This document shows positions 1 to 11,930 of a stretch of DNA of 64,000 bases, piece by piece. Positions within the stretch are counted from its first letter, which is position 1. Each line of letters starts with the position of its first letter. Below the pieces are notes generated by a model. It had not been told where the DNA came from, did no database searches, and saw nothing but the letters and a program-made list of their open reading frames with translations. Both the position numbers and the translations under genes were made by a program. This DNA comes from Isoetes taiwanensis (lineage: Eukaryota > Streptophyta > Lycopodiopsida > Isoetales > Isoetaceae), in the NCBI GenBank assembly GCA_021234155.1, contig JAJEKV010000040.1, forward strand, positions 8,123,161 to 8,187,160, written 5' to 3'.

Positions 1-2790
1 ATACTTTCCATGGCTATTAAAATACATTGTTTGGACTGAATTTAAGTTAATTGTTCATTTGCAAGCCGTTTCAAGTTTAGTGAAAATAAAGCCCATAACC
101 GAGGCCGCTAGCAGAAGGGGACATCTCTGTTTAACAAGAGATTGGGATGGAAATTCGGCCATTCATCTGGGGCCTGGTGTGCCAGTGTATAAATTTCCCC
201 TTCTAAATTGTTTTATCAGCTCCAAATTTTGCAAGCACCTCTGTGCAATTCAATAGACCGTTTGTAAACCACCCTGCTCAGCTTACTAGGATCATGGCTC
301 GATTCAGAGAACCCAACAATAGGCCTTGATGAATCCGCCCATAACCAGACAACACTAGCGATTTCAGGCCAAATGGGTGGCAGAATTTGTATAAACATGC
401 CAGGGAGCCAAGAAAATTATGCCATATCCAATTAAAGCGTACAGATCGTAAATCTCTGTTAGCCAGTTTAGTGTAGAAACAATGGATATTCTGAGCCAAA
501 ATCAAATAGATGAGGTTTCGGCAGAAGAAATATTCTAGATATACAATTGTTGCGGAGGTTCAGCAGATTTAAGTCTTGAAGCTCTTCAAGAGCTGCAGAA
601 ATTTGACTTGAAAATACATTTCCCTGGAGACTGTGTCTCTTACTAGATCTTCTGCACAGTGTGATCACGACACAGTATACTGTGATAAATTCTCTGCTCA
701 AACCGGCGAATTTCAAGCCCAAATCGTCCAATCCTTTCCATTTATCTCTATCTCTGAAGCTATCATGGATCAAAAGCAAGAATTAATCCAGTTGCGCCCC
801 CTTCAGAAGTCAGGGCTAAGAAAAGAAGCAAGGATGAACATAATTTTCAATAATTTTCAAGAAATGGCAACTTAGAAAATAATGCGTTAGTCCTTTTTGG
901 CTAACGCAGAATAACTTGCTAACTCCTAATGTCATACTAACTTCGTTAGTTTCGCCCAAAAATTACAGGTCACCAATTTTGAGGAAAAAAAAAACCATTG
1001 CGTGTGGTATTGTCTCAGATCAGTCATATTGTTTTTATAGCAGCCAGGTCAAGGGTTTAGGCGCCACATTCATTTTGCCTCTACCGCTCTCTGTCCTGAC
1101 CGCATTGTATCTATTCTGTTGCCTGCCATCGACTCATCATTTAATCCGGTCATACTAGCTCAAAGAACCCACCACCAGATCAATACTAGGGCTCATGTAA
1201 GTCTTATTTGTATTGTTTCCTACGGGGACTTTGTAGGCACAGTGCGCGACAGATTTGATGTTTAGGAGTTCTTATAGTAGGCTAGGGTAGGATTCCTGAA
1301 GTTTTTATTGCAAATTCATAATCTACAGGATGAAATTAGTTTAAATGATGTCTTGGACTGTAAAAATACGATCTTTTTTCTGTGGGAAGAAAGTAACACA
1401 TTAGTATATTTGAGCCTAACTCGTTATACGTTATTATACGTTAGGCGTTAGCTAACTCCTAACTCCTAACTTCTAACTATGACCGATTGGAAGAAAGAGG
1501 CAGAAGCATTGCAAGGATTAAAATGTCGATTATATGGACAGATACAGCATTTTTACCATAAATTTCCACATTCTTGCCAGTTTTCTAACAACGGTCGCCG
1601 GACTTCTAGAATCAAGATAAGAACGAAAGGATACTCCTGCTCCCAAACAAAGAAAACAAAGGCCTTGTTCTTGAAACCCATGTCTGTTCAGGGATGTTAG
1701 ATGCCTGCTTTTTCGATTATCTTCGGGCACACTAAGTTCCTCCGGCCCTAATTGAGAGGCACTAATGCGTAGGAACATACCCAGGTATGTTTTTCTGGCT
1801 TCACCGAGCTAGTTATTCCTTGCAAGCAATCAACCGGAGTAGCTAATGCATGGGCAAAAAAGTTTCAAGCTCTCACCACACCTCAGTAGAAAAACAGAGG
1901 TTTTTTCTGTCCAAACAGGCTAATCTCTCAGTCTAGTAGCTCGTAGGCAAGAAATCAGGGATTCGAGGTGTTAGGGAGCTTGAACATGGCTACGTAGTTT
2001 TGATATGGCTGAAGATGCCGATTTTCCTCATTTGATCAATTCCAGGAGAAGATTGTAATGGCGCCACCGGTTAGCCGGTTTCCAAAGTGGCCCAACAACA
2101 GCAGCCACCGCCAGTTTACACCCTATAGTAAGTTTGGAGCAGTCATTGGCATATACCTGGCATATACTAGTATATACGTGGAATATGCCATAAAGCCACG
2201 TGGACGAGAGTTTGCCCCCTAGGGGCAACCCAAAAATACCCAAACCTTGTGTTGATAGTTAGCTGCACGCTCGAGATTATGTTGTGTCATTTTGTTCAAT
2301 CTCGTGGAGGCGTGGGGGGGAAATCCTGGCCGTACAGGGTCCTAGCCATCTCCTCGGACACTACAACAGAATCCCAGATCATTTAAACCTGCCGGAGCAA
2401 GATCTGCATCACTTGGAGTCGTGCTCGGAAGCGTAGGCTACATTTTCTGAACCGTGCTCTGTCTCTAGTTTAGCTATGGCAGACATAATTCTCTGTTTGT
2501 AGAAAATTTTCCCATTCCGAACTAGTCGCAATACTACATCAAAATTGGGGATAAGGATCCACTCCACAGAGAAAAGAAGTCGGCTCTGCTGTGATAATAG
2601 GGGATTATTATGTATATCTAGAAGCAAGAACACCAAGACCGTGGTATGTATGACTAAAAAATTTAGCATTATCCGCTGCACAAGATTTCAGAGAGTGTAT
2701 TTAAATTGAAACTGTGGTTTCTGCTGCATTTTTTAGCTTCAGAAGAACCTGTGGTCCTGCAAATTTGTCAAAGGTTTTCGGCTTCTTACT
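1..2790. other. Region without a recognised gene
   Basis: Moderately AT-rich sequence upstream of the plus-strand EDM2-like gene. Only short random-looking open frames occur, with no recognisable domain or coherent splice structure. It was searched by eye for counterparts of EDM2 exons 1 to 3 (the conserved W-R-L-G-R-P and S-E-T-E-L-S segments of the other copy), and none was found. It contains a short TAAC-rich tract near 1452-1479 and a small palindrome around 2160-2180. It may include the promoter of the downstream gene, but no convincing TATA element could be assigned. Confidence 0.5.
1452..1479. repeat. Short 7-bp tandem repeat (CTAACTC-like)
   Basis: Four consecutive 7-base units, CTAACTC twice followed by CTAACTT and CTAACTA. 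A similar CTAACTCCTAA stretch lies near 920-935, so the 560 bp between may be an old element with related ends. This is not the plant telomere motif (CCCTAAA). Confidence 0.5.
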
Positions 2791-2798
2791 GACTCTCA

Positions 2799-5700
2799 AT
2801 GCAAAGAAGACCCAAACTTGTATTGCTTGAGGACGACGATTTTTCAAATGAAGATAAGAAAGAACAGGCGGAGATCGAACAACTAGAGGATGAAAATGAC
2901 GAGGAGGAGACAGAGGAAGAGGAAGGGGAAGAGGAGGATAACCAAGAAGCAGTATGTGCAATTTGTGATGACGGAGGAGATCTTGTTTGGTAAGTGTTGC
3001 CTCAGTTCTATGATATTGAAGTTCCACATATATATGTGCTATTCCATATTGCATGGCAGCTGTGATGGTCCTTGTTTGCGCTCCTTTCATGGAACCAAGT
3101 CTGCGGCCGCCAAGACAGTCTCATGCTGCCGATCCCTTTGCCTTGATGAATCTGATGTTGAGGTTAGGAAAAAATACTTGATACACATCAGTTTATGACC
3201 TTATAAGCTGTCTGGATACAGGAAACTACAAAGTTCTACTGTTTAAACTGTAAATACAACCAGCACCAATGTTTTGCATGTGGAGAACTTGGAGCATCTG
3301 CTGGCGAATCCAGCGAGGTATGGCATCTGCCAATTACTTCCTATAGTACAGTATCATATCATTATGAATCAACAGATGGTAGTATTCAAATAGGCATGCC
3401 ATAAACTCTTAGTAGGACGCCATCTTTAAGTACGTGAATTAAATGGATACGAAACTTAAACAATGGTTTGAACCTACATTTTGCAGGTTATTCTCTGTGA
3501 CGTAGCATTTTGTGGCCGGTTTTATCATCCAAGCTGTGTTTCACTGTCAGATGATTTTGTCACTGGAAATAAGGCGTTTACATGCCCACTTCACAAATGT
3601 AAAAAATGTAATGGAGTAGACAAGAAGGATTGTGAAGACAACAGATTGTATATGTGTCGTCGCTGTCCAAGTGCCTGGCATAAAAAGTGCATCAGAGAGT
3701 GAGTTTTATCCTGATCAACATTGAAATGTTTTTGTAAAACATTGTCTCAGAGATGGCTATTTTGTCAGCAAGATAAAGTTTGATGGAGATACTGAAGAAA
3801 GTGATGATGAAGACGAAAGGGAAGTGAGAGGTTGGAAATTGTTTGAGCATGGGCAGGGATGCGCACGCATAATGTACTGTCTGTAAGTATGCCAATGCAG
3901 CCAAAATAGATGATATGGTTGTTGTCCTTTATTAAGAGTAGATCTTGTGTAAATTCTATTACATTGACAGGACTCTGCATTTCTTTGACAGGAAGCATAT
4001 CGTAGTTGATATATTGGGGACACCAAGACGTAATCATTTACGTTTTCCTGAACCTCCAAGAGTCAGAAAAGCATTTCCTCCATTTTCTGCATTGAAGAAA
4101 GCGGCCTATCAAGTTAGAGATCATGTGAAACCTCAGGATGCCTTACAGAAAAGGAATGCGGAAGAAATAGACTGCTTTTTAAGAGTTGACGACCAAATAA
4201 CGAAAAGTAAAGTTAGTAGAGTTGTAGGAGATCTTCTGCCTTCCAAATGGAAGGAATCAATCTCGTCTGTCGCAAATGCAAGTGTGAATTTTAAGAAGGA
4301 TGATCCCAAAGCAGTGAAGTTGCCATCTTATGAAGAAGCCGACGTGTATACAGTGTAAGTCTAGCTTAACATTCTAAATTGTGTAACCATGTTTTTGTTT
4401 TTAGATATTGAATGGTCTTTTATATTCTTTTAAAGTTTTGCGCCACTATGCTCAGTGTCTATGATATCATTGTGGAGTCAAGGAAAGTAGTTACCCCGGA
4501 TTATATTTATGCAAATTTGACGTCTCCAAGTACAAGTACTCATGTCCCGAATAAGAGCATCCAACTGGGGAAAATTGAGTCTGCATTACATGTGGGTTGT
4601 CTTTATCCATTGGCCCAGTTAAAATTGGACAAAAAGGAATAAACGTATGGTTTGAGCAGGCATTTCACAAAGCTGCTGAGTGCTCAAAGAATCCAGCTGG
4701 TCGAGAGGAAGCACAATGCATACTTCCACCTGCTTCTTTGAAGTACCTTGAGCGCTCCAAGGTTCGTCCTTTTTTGCATGAAGTTTTCTCATAATTTTAG
4801 CTGTTAAGATCACCATTGCCTTAGTTTAATTATGATGCATAAAATGCCTTGTACATCTGATGACCGTTACCATTACGATCCAGACTGCCAAAAACAGGTT
4901 TAAACCCATCTCGAATTGCTGCAACATGTATTATGCCTTCTCCATTAACCGCACAGGCAGAGGTTTTCCCAGCTTTTTCGAATGTTTTTTTAACCCACAA
5001 TAGCCATTTTTTTACCCACAATAGCCATGCATTATTTCTCCATTTCACAGAAGTATCCAGCTGACGTTGGCTTCAGCTATGGTTAAAATTATATCTGTCA
5101 AATTGAGACTCAATTTTGGTGTTCTTCTTTTCATGCTGATTATATGTTTGGTTGGTGTCTTTGCTTTTACTAATCAGACGGCATCATAACGCTAAAATAG
5201 TCAAACAAAAACTCGTCTGTGATCTGAGAGAATTGAAGGTTCTTTGATGTCCGGTTGACAAATAGGTATGCTGAAGCGAGTGAAGGGGCTCATCATGTTT
5301 GGTCCTTACTGGAACAGCACTAAAAAATTCCTTATTAGGGCCGTAGCTCAGAATCAATGCTCTCCAGTTTTCTCTCTGCAAAGTTTCTAGCTCATCTTTG
5401 GACACTTTGTACGCTTGTGTCCTACAATGATACTTCTGATGCTGATAAGTCTGCTGTTGAATTTGCAGGACACGTTGAAAGTATACCTAGCACCTTTCCT
5501 GCATGGCATGCGGTATACTTCTTTTGGTAGACATTTCACTCATACTGAGAAGCTGAAAGAGGTATATGTAGTGACTACCTGTTAAAGCGACATTGACATC
5601 TAAGCATATGTTGCAATATCCCTTGTTCTGTATCATATGCTGGTGATAAAATTTTATTTGAGAGTTTTCATGACAAAGATTGTGAATTTAAGTGCAGATT

Positions 5701-7776
5701 GTTGAGAAGCTACATTGGTATGTAGAGCCTGGAGACATGGTAAGTAATAATGAAATAGTTATTTACTTCTTTTTTCCCAATTAGCTGTAACCTTTCTGAC
5801 CAAATCGGACTTTCTGATTCTAACCAACCAATGTAGTTCATCTTCCGCTACCACATGGTTGAAACTTCCCCTTAAACTGTGGTCATTTTTAGATCCCACC
5901 ACTCCCAAGTTGCGGAGAGGTGGTCTCAAACACTTTACGTCAATCTGATAGACCATTCAATTTTCTTCAAAACCCAATTGCAAAAATCATATTTGCATAA
6001 CAAGGCGATGAAAACAAGGCTTCTTTGCAATCTGACTCTGTTAGCTCTTTTTTTCCTGTCTTTTCGTTATGGTTTTAGTTGTCACTTGCTAGCTTTACTG
6101 GCATATTTAATAGCTGTATGTCTTTTCCCTCTCCATCTTTTCAGCATAGAATAAAACGGAGCTGCCAATCAGAATTAAGAAACCAGCTAACATAGACAGA
6201 TACCTGTACTTAAGATACAGATATAGCTTCATCATTGCTCTCCGGGTTTGACAAATGACAGAAACTTTGTTCATGCCAAACATGTAACACGCATTTCGAG
6301 TTATGGACTTGTTTAAGAAAGCATAAAGTTCTTTAATGATAATGATGTTAATGGGATGACAGATAGTAGATTTTTGCTGTGGCGCAAATGAATTTTCTAA
6401 GCTAATGCATGAAAAGCTTGAGGCTGTTGGGAAAATTTGCAAATACAAGAATTTTGATATATTGCAGCCACAGGTACGTGTGCATGTGTACGTTGCCTGG
6501 CCATAAAATATATTTTAGTAATTTTCTTCCTCAAACTAATGGCTTAAACAGAATGATTTTAACTTCGAGAAGAGAGATTGGATGACAGTTAAAAAGGAGG
6601 AGCTTCCATCTGGCAATAGACTTGTAAGTTCTGTCCTTATTTCTGGCTCCTCGTTCATTTTTCTGTACTCCACCCTTGCGTTTCGCCACTAGATATGAAG
6701 TGCAAAACAACGGAAGTTTGTGAAGTCAATCTTGGCGGTCTGATGGCGACTGTTGAGCATGAATTTTTTTTTAAACTTCCTTTGCAATGCTTTCTGCCTT
6801 TCCGAGCTACTTCTACCCTTTAACGACACCTCAAGATTTTTATCTCAACGCATACGGCATAACAGCATAAGTTAATACTCTGAAGCTCACAATTTTATGG
6901 ATAGCTAACCTTAAATTTCCATGGTGCTTCTAGATAATGGGGCTGAACCCCCCATTTGGCCTCCATGGGAAGTTAGCAAGCCAGTTTGCTTTCCATGCTG
7001 CAAAGTTCAAGCCAAAAATGATTGTACTTATTGCGCCAAGGGAGACAAAAAGGTGAGTTTGCGTGGATGGATACCATGAGTTCTTTCTTTCTATGTCATT
7101 TTAATGCTCTAACTTAATGCAGATTAGAAGGTCACGGGTATGAGCTTATATGGGAAGATACGAGCTTGCTGAAGGGACCAGTATGCTCCTATCTCTCTTC
7201 CATCCATGTTAGGTAGCTGTTAGTTCTAACATCTCCAACAGGCGTTCTATCTTCCTGGTTCATTGGACGTTAATGAGAAGATTATAAACAATGAAAATCG
7301 TGACGCACCACCGCTTTACATCTGGAGCAGAAAAGATGACTGGGCTAGCTGCCATAAAAAGATAGCAACCAAGCATGGCCATATGAATGGTGATAAATAT
7401 CTCAAAGCTTGTGCTTATAGTGCTTTGTGTTTTGAAAAAGTCTGCAGATATTTGGAAGATCAGCTTTAGTGTGACGGAATGTGTTTTTACAGGTGCGCTT
7501 GCAAATTTGGTGGCTCCAGCTACTGCGGAAGTGAGGAATGTTAAAAAGCGTCGAAGTTCTGATTCAAGACACAAAGATAACTGTGAACGACCATTTAAGC
7601 GCGGAAGAAGTCAGCATGAGAACACGTCTCACAACCAACATCATGCTAAAAGTCAACATTCACGTCATGACAGAAGACAACATGATGGCAGAGATCATCC
7701 ACATCAAGTCACGCCTTGCTTTCCACATGCCCTACGCTTGCATAACAATAAGTATTATACCAGGCGAGGTGTTTGA
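2799..7776 (+). CDS. EDM2-like: EDM2-like paralogue, N-terminally truncated (PHD fingers plus methyltransferase-like domain)
   Basis: Sixteen exons can be joined: 2799-2989, 3060-3162, 3222-3317, 3487-3698, 3769-3882, 3992-4354, 4456-4591, 4660-4761, 5469-5561, 5698-5739, 6363-6473, 6552-6623, 6934-7052, 7123-7180, 7242-7389 and 7493-7776. They give an open frame of 747 residues with GT-AG introns throughout. Each exon matches exons 4-19 of the minus-strand EDM2 gene in phase and almost always in length; exon 9 is 21 bp shorter, still in frame. Seen: an acidic stretch (about residues 22-50), a Cys/His-rich PHD cluster (about 51-203), an FGRHFT motif, DFCCGAN near residues 487-492, NPPFG at 550-554, and a terminal NNKYY motif shared with the other copy. 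The start is the first ATG after an in-frame TGA at 2790-2792. Exons 1-3 and most of the C-terminal tail are missing. Likely nuclear and chromatin-binding by family. It may be a functional short form or an expressed partial duplicate; transcription cannot be judged from sequence. Confidence 0.85.
4762..5468 (+). other. Intron of the EDM2-like gene
   Basis: A 707-bp GT-AG intron between the exon ending ...SK and the exon beginning DTLKVY. No coding relic was recognised. It holds a short internal duplication, the string ACCCACAATAGCCAT occurring twice near 4990-5030. The counterpart intron in the minus-strand gene is 43252-44337. Confidence 0.75.
5740..6362 (+). other. Intron of the EDM2-like gene
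   Basis: A 623-bp GT-AG intron between the 14-codon exon ending in EPGDM and the exon opening with the DFCCGAN motif. Acceptor ATGACAG. No gene or transposon was recognised inside. Confidence 0.75.
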
Positions 7777-8134
7777 GCTCTTGCCCTCTTCAATTTGTTA
7801 CCATGAAAAAAGTCCCTTGCAGTGCAATTTTGTATCTTCAAACTAATGGTATCTGTGAACAGTTCTATAAAATCCGCTGAAATCCTTAGAACAGGTCCTA
7901 TAACCTCGGCATTGATCAGCGCTCACGGAAAAATGAACTCTTCTATGTCAGGACCTTTTAATGAAATTCTCACATGCATATCATAGTCATGACAATCGGA
8001 TCCAAAATAAAAAGCTAGTCCCATTTTGGAAGAACATGTGCCAACCTGCACAATCTGCATGATGTGTCCAACCACGATAAGAAAAATGGAGCAACCAAAC
8101 TAAGAACAATAAGTTGCTATCGCAACAAAGGGTT
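7777..8134. other. 3' flank of the EDM2-like gene
   Basis: Follows the TGA at 7774-7776. AT-rich, with no open frame of interest. It probably contains the 3' untranslated region, but no single polyadenylation signal stands out enough to call. Confidence 0.4.
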
Positions 8135-8186
8135 GTCCTCTATACCAGAATAGAATCGATGTCCTCTATACTAGAATAGAATCGAT
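8135..8186. repeat. Tandem duplication of a 26-bp unit
   Basis: Two adjacent copies of a 26-base unit beginning GTCCTCTATAC and ending AGAATCGAT, differing at one base. Simple local duplication with no known function. Confidence 0.8.
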
Positions 8187-8625
8187 TTCTCTGCAAGACA
8201 GCAAAAAATAAAAGAAAAGCTTGAAAAATATCTTAACTCGAGGAAAGAGACCACAACCTTCCTTGTGGTCTTCCATGCAATATCATATCCTTGAAAGAGC
8301 CCAACAATGTGTAAATTTGACATCCGTCACACCCGTTTTTTGCTATTTTATCCGTCAAAATGGGTAGAAAAAAAAAAATTTGTCCTTCAAATGAAGGGCA
8401 CCAGAAGCAAAATGCCGTCATAGAAAAGACTAGGAAAATATTTATATAGCATTTGAAGGGCTAGAAATGTAAATTTGCATGTCATTTAGTATAATACGAT
8501 ATAGTATTCGTATTTGTACATATGACTTATATACAATTTTTTTTTTAACCGAGCCAATGGTTCTATCAACAAATAATATTAAATATTTTCACATAACGTT
8601 ACATATTAAATCAACCAATTACAAA

Positions 8626-8660
8626 AAACCAAACCAAACCAAACCAAACCAAACCAAACC
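8626..8660. repeat. Microsatellite (AAACC)7
   Basis: Seven consecutive AAACC units, read directly. It lies just upstream of a hAT transposase relic. Confidence 0.9.
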
Positions 8661-8760
8661 AACGTCTATCAAAATTGGCATGCAAGAAATTCGGCTAGTA
8701 GGTAGCCGTAGAAATTTTGGCAGGGAGAGGATCCCAAACCAATTGCTTCAAAGGTTGATC

Positions 8761-9130
8761 GGGCACGATGTTTGAGTGAGAGAGAGGAGTTTGTTGGGAC
8801 AATTTACAGGGTTGTCAAGAGCAAAGGTATGATGGTGGCTTGGTCTATTTGTCGACATGAAAATGGAACTTGTTGGTGGAACAATTTTTCAACCCTTATG
8901 AATTTTTGGCAATGTTGCATGCTCATTCTTGGAAGCATAGCAAGTTGTGAGAGGGGGTTTCCTCGTGAAAACGCTATTAAGAGTGCTACAAGAGCTTGTA
9001 TGAACCTAGAGTCACTTGATGCATTTATGAGTCCATATGGGATGCACCATTTGAGTCCATAGATTGGCAAGCATGTTTTAAGGATTGGTATGAAGGAAAA
9101 GATAGAAGAGCAATGCCGCTTGATAGTTGA
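8761..9130 (+). pseudogene. hAT-family transposase C-terminal fragment, frameshifted
   Basis: The open frame at 8772-9062 contains S-x-A-S-C-E-R-G-F followed by R-E-N-A-I-K-S-A and L-E-S-L-D-A-F-M. This is the C-terminal dimerisation signature of plant hAT transposases and derived zinc-finger proteins, where S-A-x-C-E-R-x-F-S is followed by an L-x-x-L-D-A-L-M segment. Family-type sequence then resumes in another frame (I-D-W-Q-A-C-F-K-D-W-Y) before a stop near 9130, so the copy is broken by a frameshift around 9040-9055. The catalytic N-terminal parts are absent. A dead remnant, not a host gene. Confidence 0.6.
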
Positions 9131-11375
9131 TCAATTTGTGTTTCTAAAACTTATACATGTACTCTTTTTTGGTACGGATCTAAGTAGCACTTATTAAAAA
9201 AATATTTTATGAGCTGTACTGCATTTTCTATGTTTTTTTTATAAACATTTGGATTCTATCATTTTGAATTTTTGTCTTGCATATGAAAGGTTGGAATTTG
9301 AGAACTTTCTATCATGCGAAAAGTCATAAAATATGTTGTCTTTCCTTCGAAAACTGTCAAATTTACACAGTGGAGCCCAAATACTACTAGATTGAAGGAA
9401 TCCCGAGCCATAAATGTTGCCTTGAAAGCTCATCTTCGAAGCACCCAAAACTCCTATTGGAAAGAACATACTTTCTGGGCTCCCAAAACTGCTATCGCAA
9501 AGATCTACTAGTTCAGCACAATTTTCTATCGCCTAGAAGATTAATCGGCCTTATTCTATACCCCTTTCAAAGGCACTTACTCCCAGATTTTTCAATCTTA
9601 TCGGAGCAAAAATTTATTCAATACATTCTTCCAGAAATCTGACACCCAAAGAATCAAGCTTCAATCTGGTGGATTTTTAAGCAATGATGACTTCAAATAC
9701 TGCCCCAAATCCGAATATAAGGGGCAGTCTAATTTCACAGCAACGGATTTTTATTCTCTGTATTCTTCAAGAGGTCAATGCCCAGAATGCCAAATTTTAC
9801 GAAGGAAATTTCTAAGGATATGGGCAAATCTGCTTATGAAATATCACTTCTGCATGCATCCATCCATACAAACTTCCTGTACTCACCAGTTTTTAAAGCT
9901 TTACAATGGGAAGTCCCTCCATATTGAATCTCGAGCCTCCTTTAAGCTTCTTAGTTAAATCTGTACCTTCTATCTAGCACATACTATCTATCTATTCCCA
10001 TCCCCTCCAGCCCTAGAGTTTGTCCTTTGGGCAACTTAAAAACGAACCAGATGTTAACTTTCTGATAACTTAGGCAAGAACAAAGATAGTTGCCCCACAA
10101 ACAAGATAACTTTCATTGATGTAGAAATTGTTTGTCCAATCATGTTGAAACCATCATTCATTTAATTTGGGATTATGTCTACCCCAAAATTGCACCGTAT
10201 AGGCATGGAAAAAATTAGTGGCTATTAATAGCCAAATGGCGATTTTTTAAGGGGTCTAGACAATTTTTGCAGCGAGTCTTATGAAGGGAGATTTCTTTTA
10301 AAAAAATAAAAAATAGCCATAGTTAAAACAAGTACTCCATTATGTTTTTAGGATTATGTTTTTCTTTTAAAGAAAAAGGGATTAGCCTTTCTTTATATTA
10401 CAATAGTTATATATTAGATCATTAATAGCAGGGAAAATTTTAAGGGACCTATAATTTTGTATAAGTATAATGAATTGGCCATTCCTTGTAAAATATGCCC
10501 CCAAAAGTGTAGCCTGAACTGGCCATTTTTCCTATTTTTTTCTAATGTGGCTGCAACCCAATTGGCGATTTTTGAACCAAATATCTAATAATGTGTAGCT
10601 CAAATGGCAATTTTTAGCTAGACTCTTATTAAATATAGAGCTAGTTGCCCAAATATAAAGAAGTCGCTATCCTATATAAATGTGTTTAAGTTACATGTTG
10701 TATGAATTTGAATTCATACCCCATGTATTTCAATAATGCACATATTGCTGGTAGGGAGAATCGAAAATCGGATGCCGGAGTCTTCGTAAAGAGGATTGAA
10801 AAGTGCCTTGACATTTGATTTTCCAAAAGAGCGGGATTATTCTTAGTTGGTAGATGCATTTAGGAATAAAAATTTCTAGTAACGTTGGCCCCCCATAAGT
10901 GACGAATTTATGAGGGGGCCTTCTTAATGAGTTAAGATTTGGCGAACTTAAGGCATTACAAGATTTGGCCAAGTGGCCTAAATGGCCATTCCATAAGCAT
11001 ATCTAGCTCTCACTTGGGACTAAATTGGCCCCAAAAACAATACCACTCCAATTAGCAAACATCTAATTGGCCATTCTAATGTCGTAATAGGCAATAAAGT
11101 GCCACGAAATGGCGAATCTGCAGGTAGTCTGTAGGTAAGGCATCCTACTCAAGCCGGCCGTCGCATTTTGCCTAAACCTATAATTTGTGGCCAAATGGCC
11201 CGCCGGGGCCACTAAAATTTTCACTAATTAATAGCCAAATAAAAATGAATTCTTATTACGGACTTTTACACATCCCCAACTACCGTCATCAGTGATTGTA
11301 GTTTTTCAAACTATGAATTTCTATTGCATATACCATATATGCATCTTCAAAAAGGAATTGTAAGAGATGACTAAT
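9131..11375. other. AT-rich intergenic region without a recognised gene
   Basis: No coding feature supported. Between about 10190 and 11210 the text is unusually rich in short motifs of the type AATGGCGATTTTT, TTGGCCATT and GGCCAAATGGCC, ten or more occurrences on a background that is otherwise AT-rich. Around 9530-9560 a minus-strand string resembles the 3' end of the LINE-A family (a GGCCGATT-type motif), probably a small relic. Confidence 0.4.
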
Positions 11376-11930
11376 CATTAGAGGTAATTTGAGATCTCCT
11401 TTTGTCCCCATAAGAATCCTCCAATAGAATGAGTACTCTACATCAAACTGCAATTAATGCAGCATTAACAACTTCATTGCTGTCGTTTTTTCCCTATAAC
11501 TTTTGATCTACTCATGAAAATGCTGCGGCGTTTGTTGCATTAGATGCAGAATGAAAAGATCTTTCAAGTGATATATGGTTATGATGTATTTCAATACAAG
11601 CCATATGTGTTAACCTTAAAAAATATGGTTTTTTGCTCTTTTCTTATATATTTACATCCCAAAAGATATAACAATGGGTTGTCATTAGAAAGATCTTGAG
11701 GAGACGAATCCATTGCCACAAATAGTGTTCGAATCGGAGTTTTTGATCAAAAGTTATAGTAGAAAAATGACACTGCAAAAGTTAGTTAGAACTGCATTAA
11801 TTACTGCTGCCACATAATACTGGAATAAAATACATTGTAGCTCTTCTCTTATTGGACAGTTTAAAAAGCTGATGTGGCTTTTTAAGCATCCCTTAATGGG
11901 ACAAAATGAGATCTCAAATTACCTCTAATG
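11376..11930. mobile_element. Foldback / MITE-like element with terminal inverted repeats
   Basis: The left end CATTAGAGGTAATTTGAGAT recurs as its reverse complement at the right end (about 11902-11930), and both continue into a TTTTGTCCC match, giving terminal inverted repeats of about 30 bp. Further in, the arms still pair imperfectly: CTATAACTTTTGATC near 11493 against GATCAAAAGTTATAG near 11745, and AAAGATCTTTCAAG against a partner near 11690. Almost the whole 555 bp could fold on itself. No transposase is encoded. No clear target-site duplication was identified, so the superfamily is not assigned. Confidence 0.65.

Noticed and set aside
1452-1479. Interstitial telomere repeat
   Set aside because: Units are CTAACTC, not the plant CCCTAAA, and only four are present.
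1-2790. Missing N-terminal exons of the plus-strand EDM2-like gene
   Set aside because: No sequence resembling exons 1-3 of the long copy was found on the plus strand here.
2890-3198. A 102-codon plus-strand frame overlapping the PHD exon
   Set aside because: It is an out-of-frame shadow of exons encoding the acidic and PHD regions.
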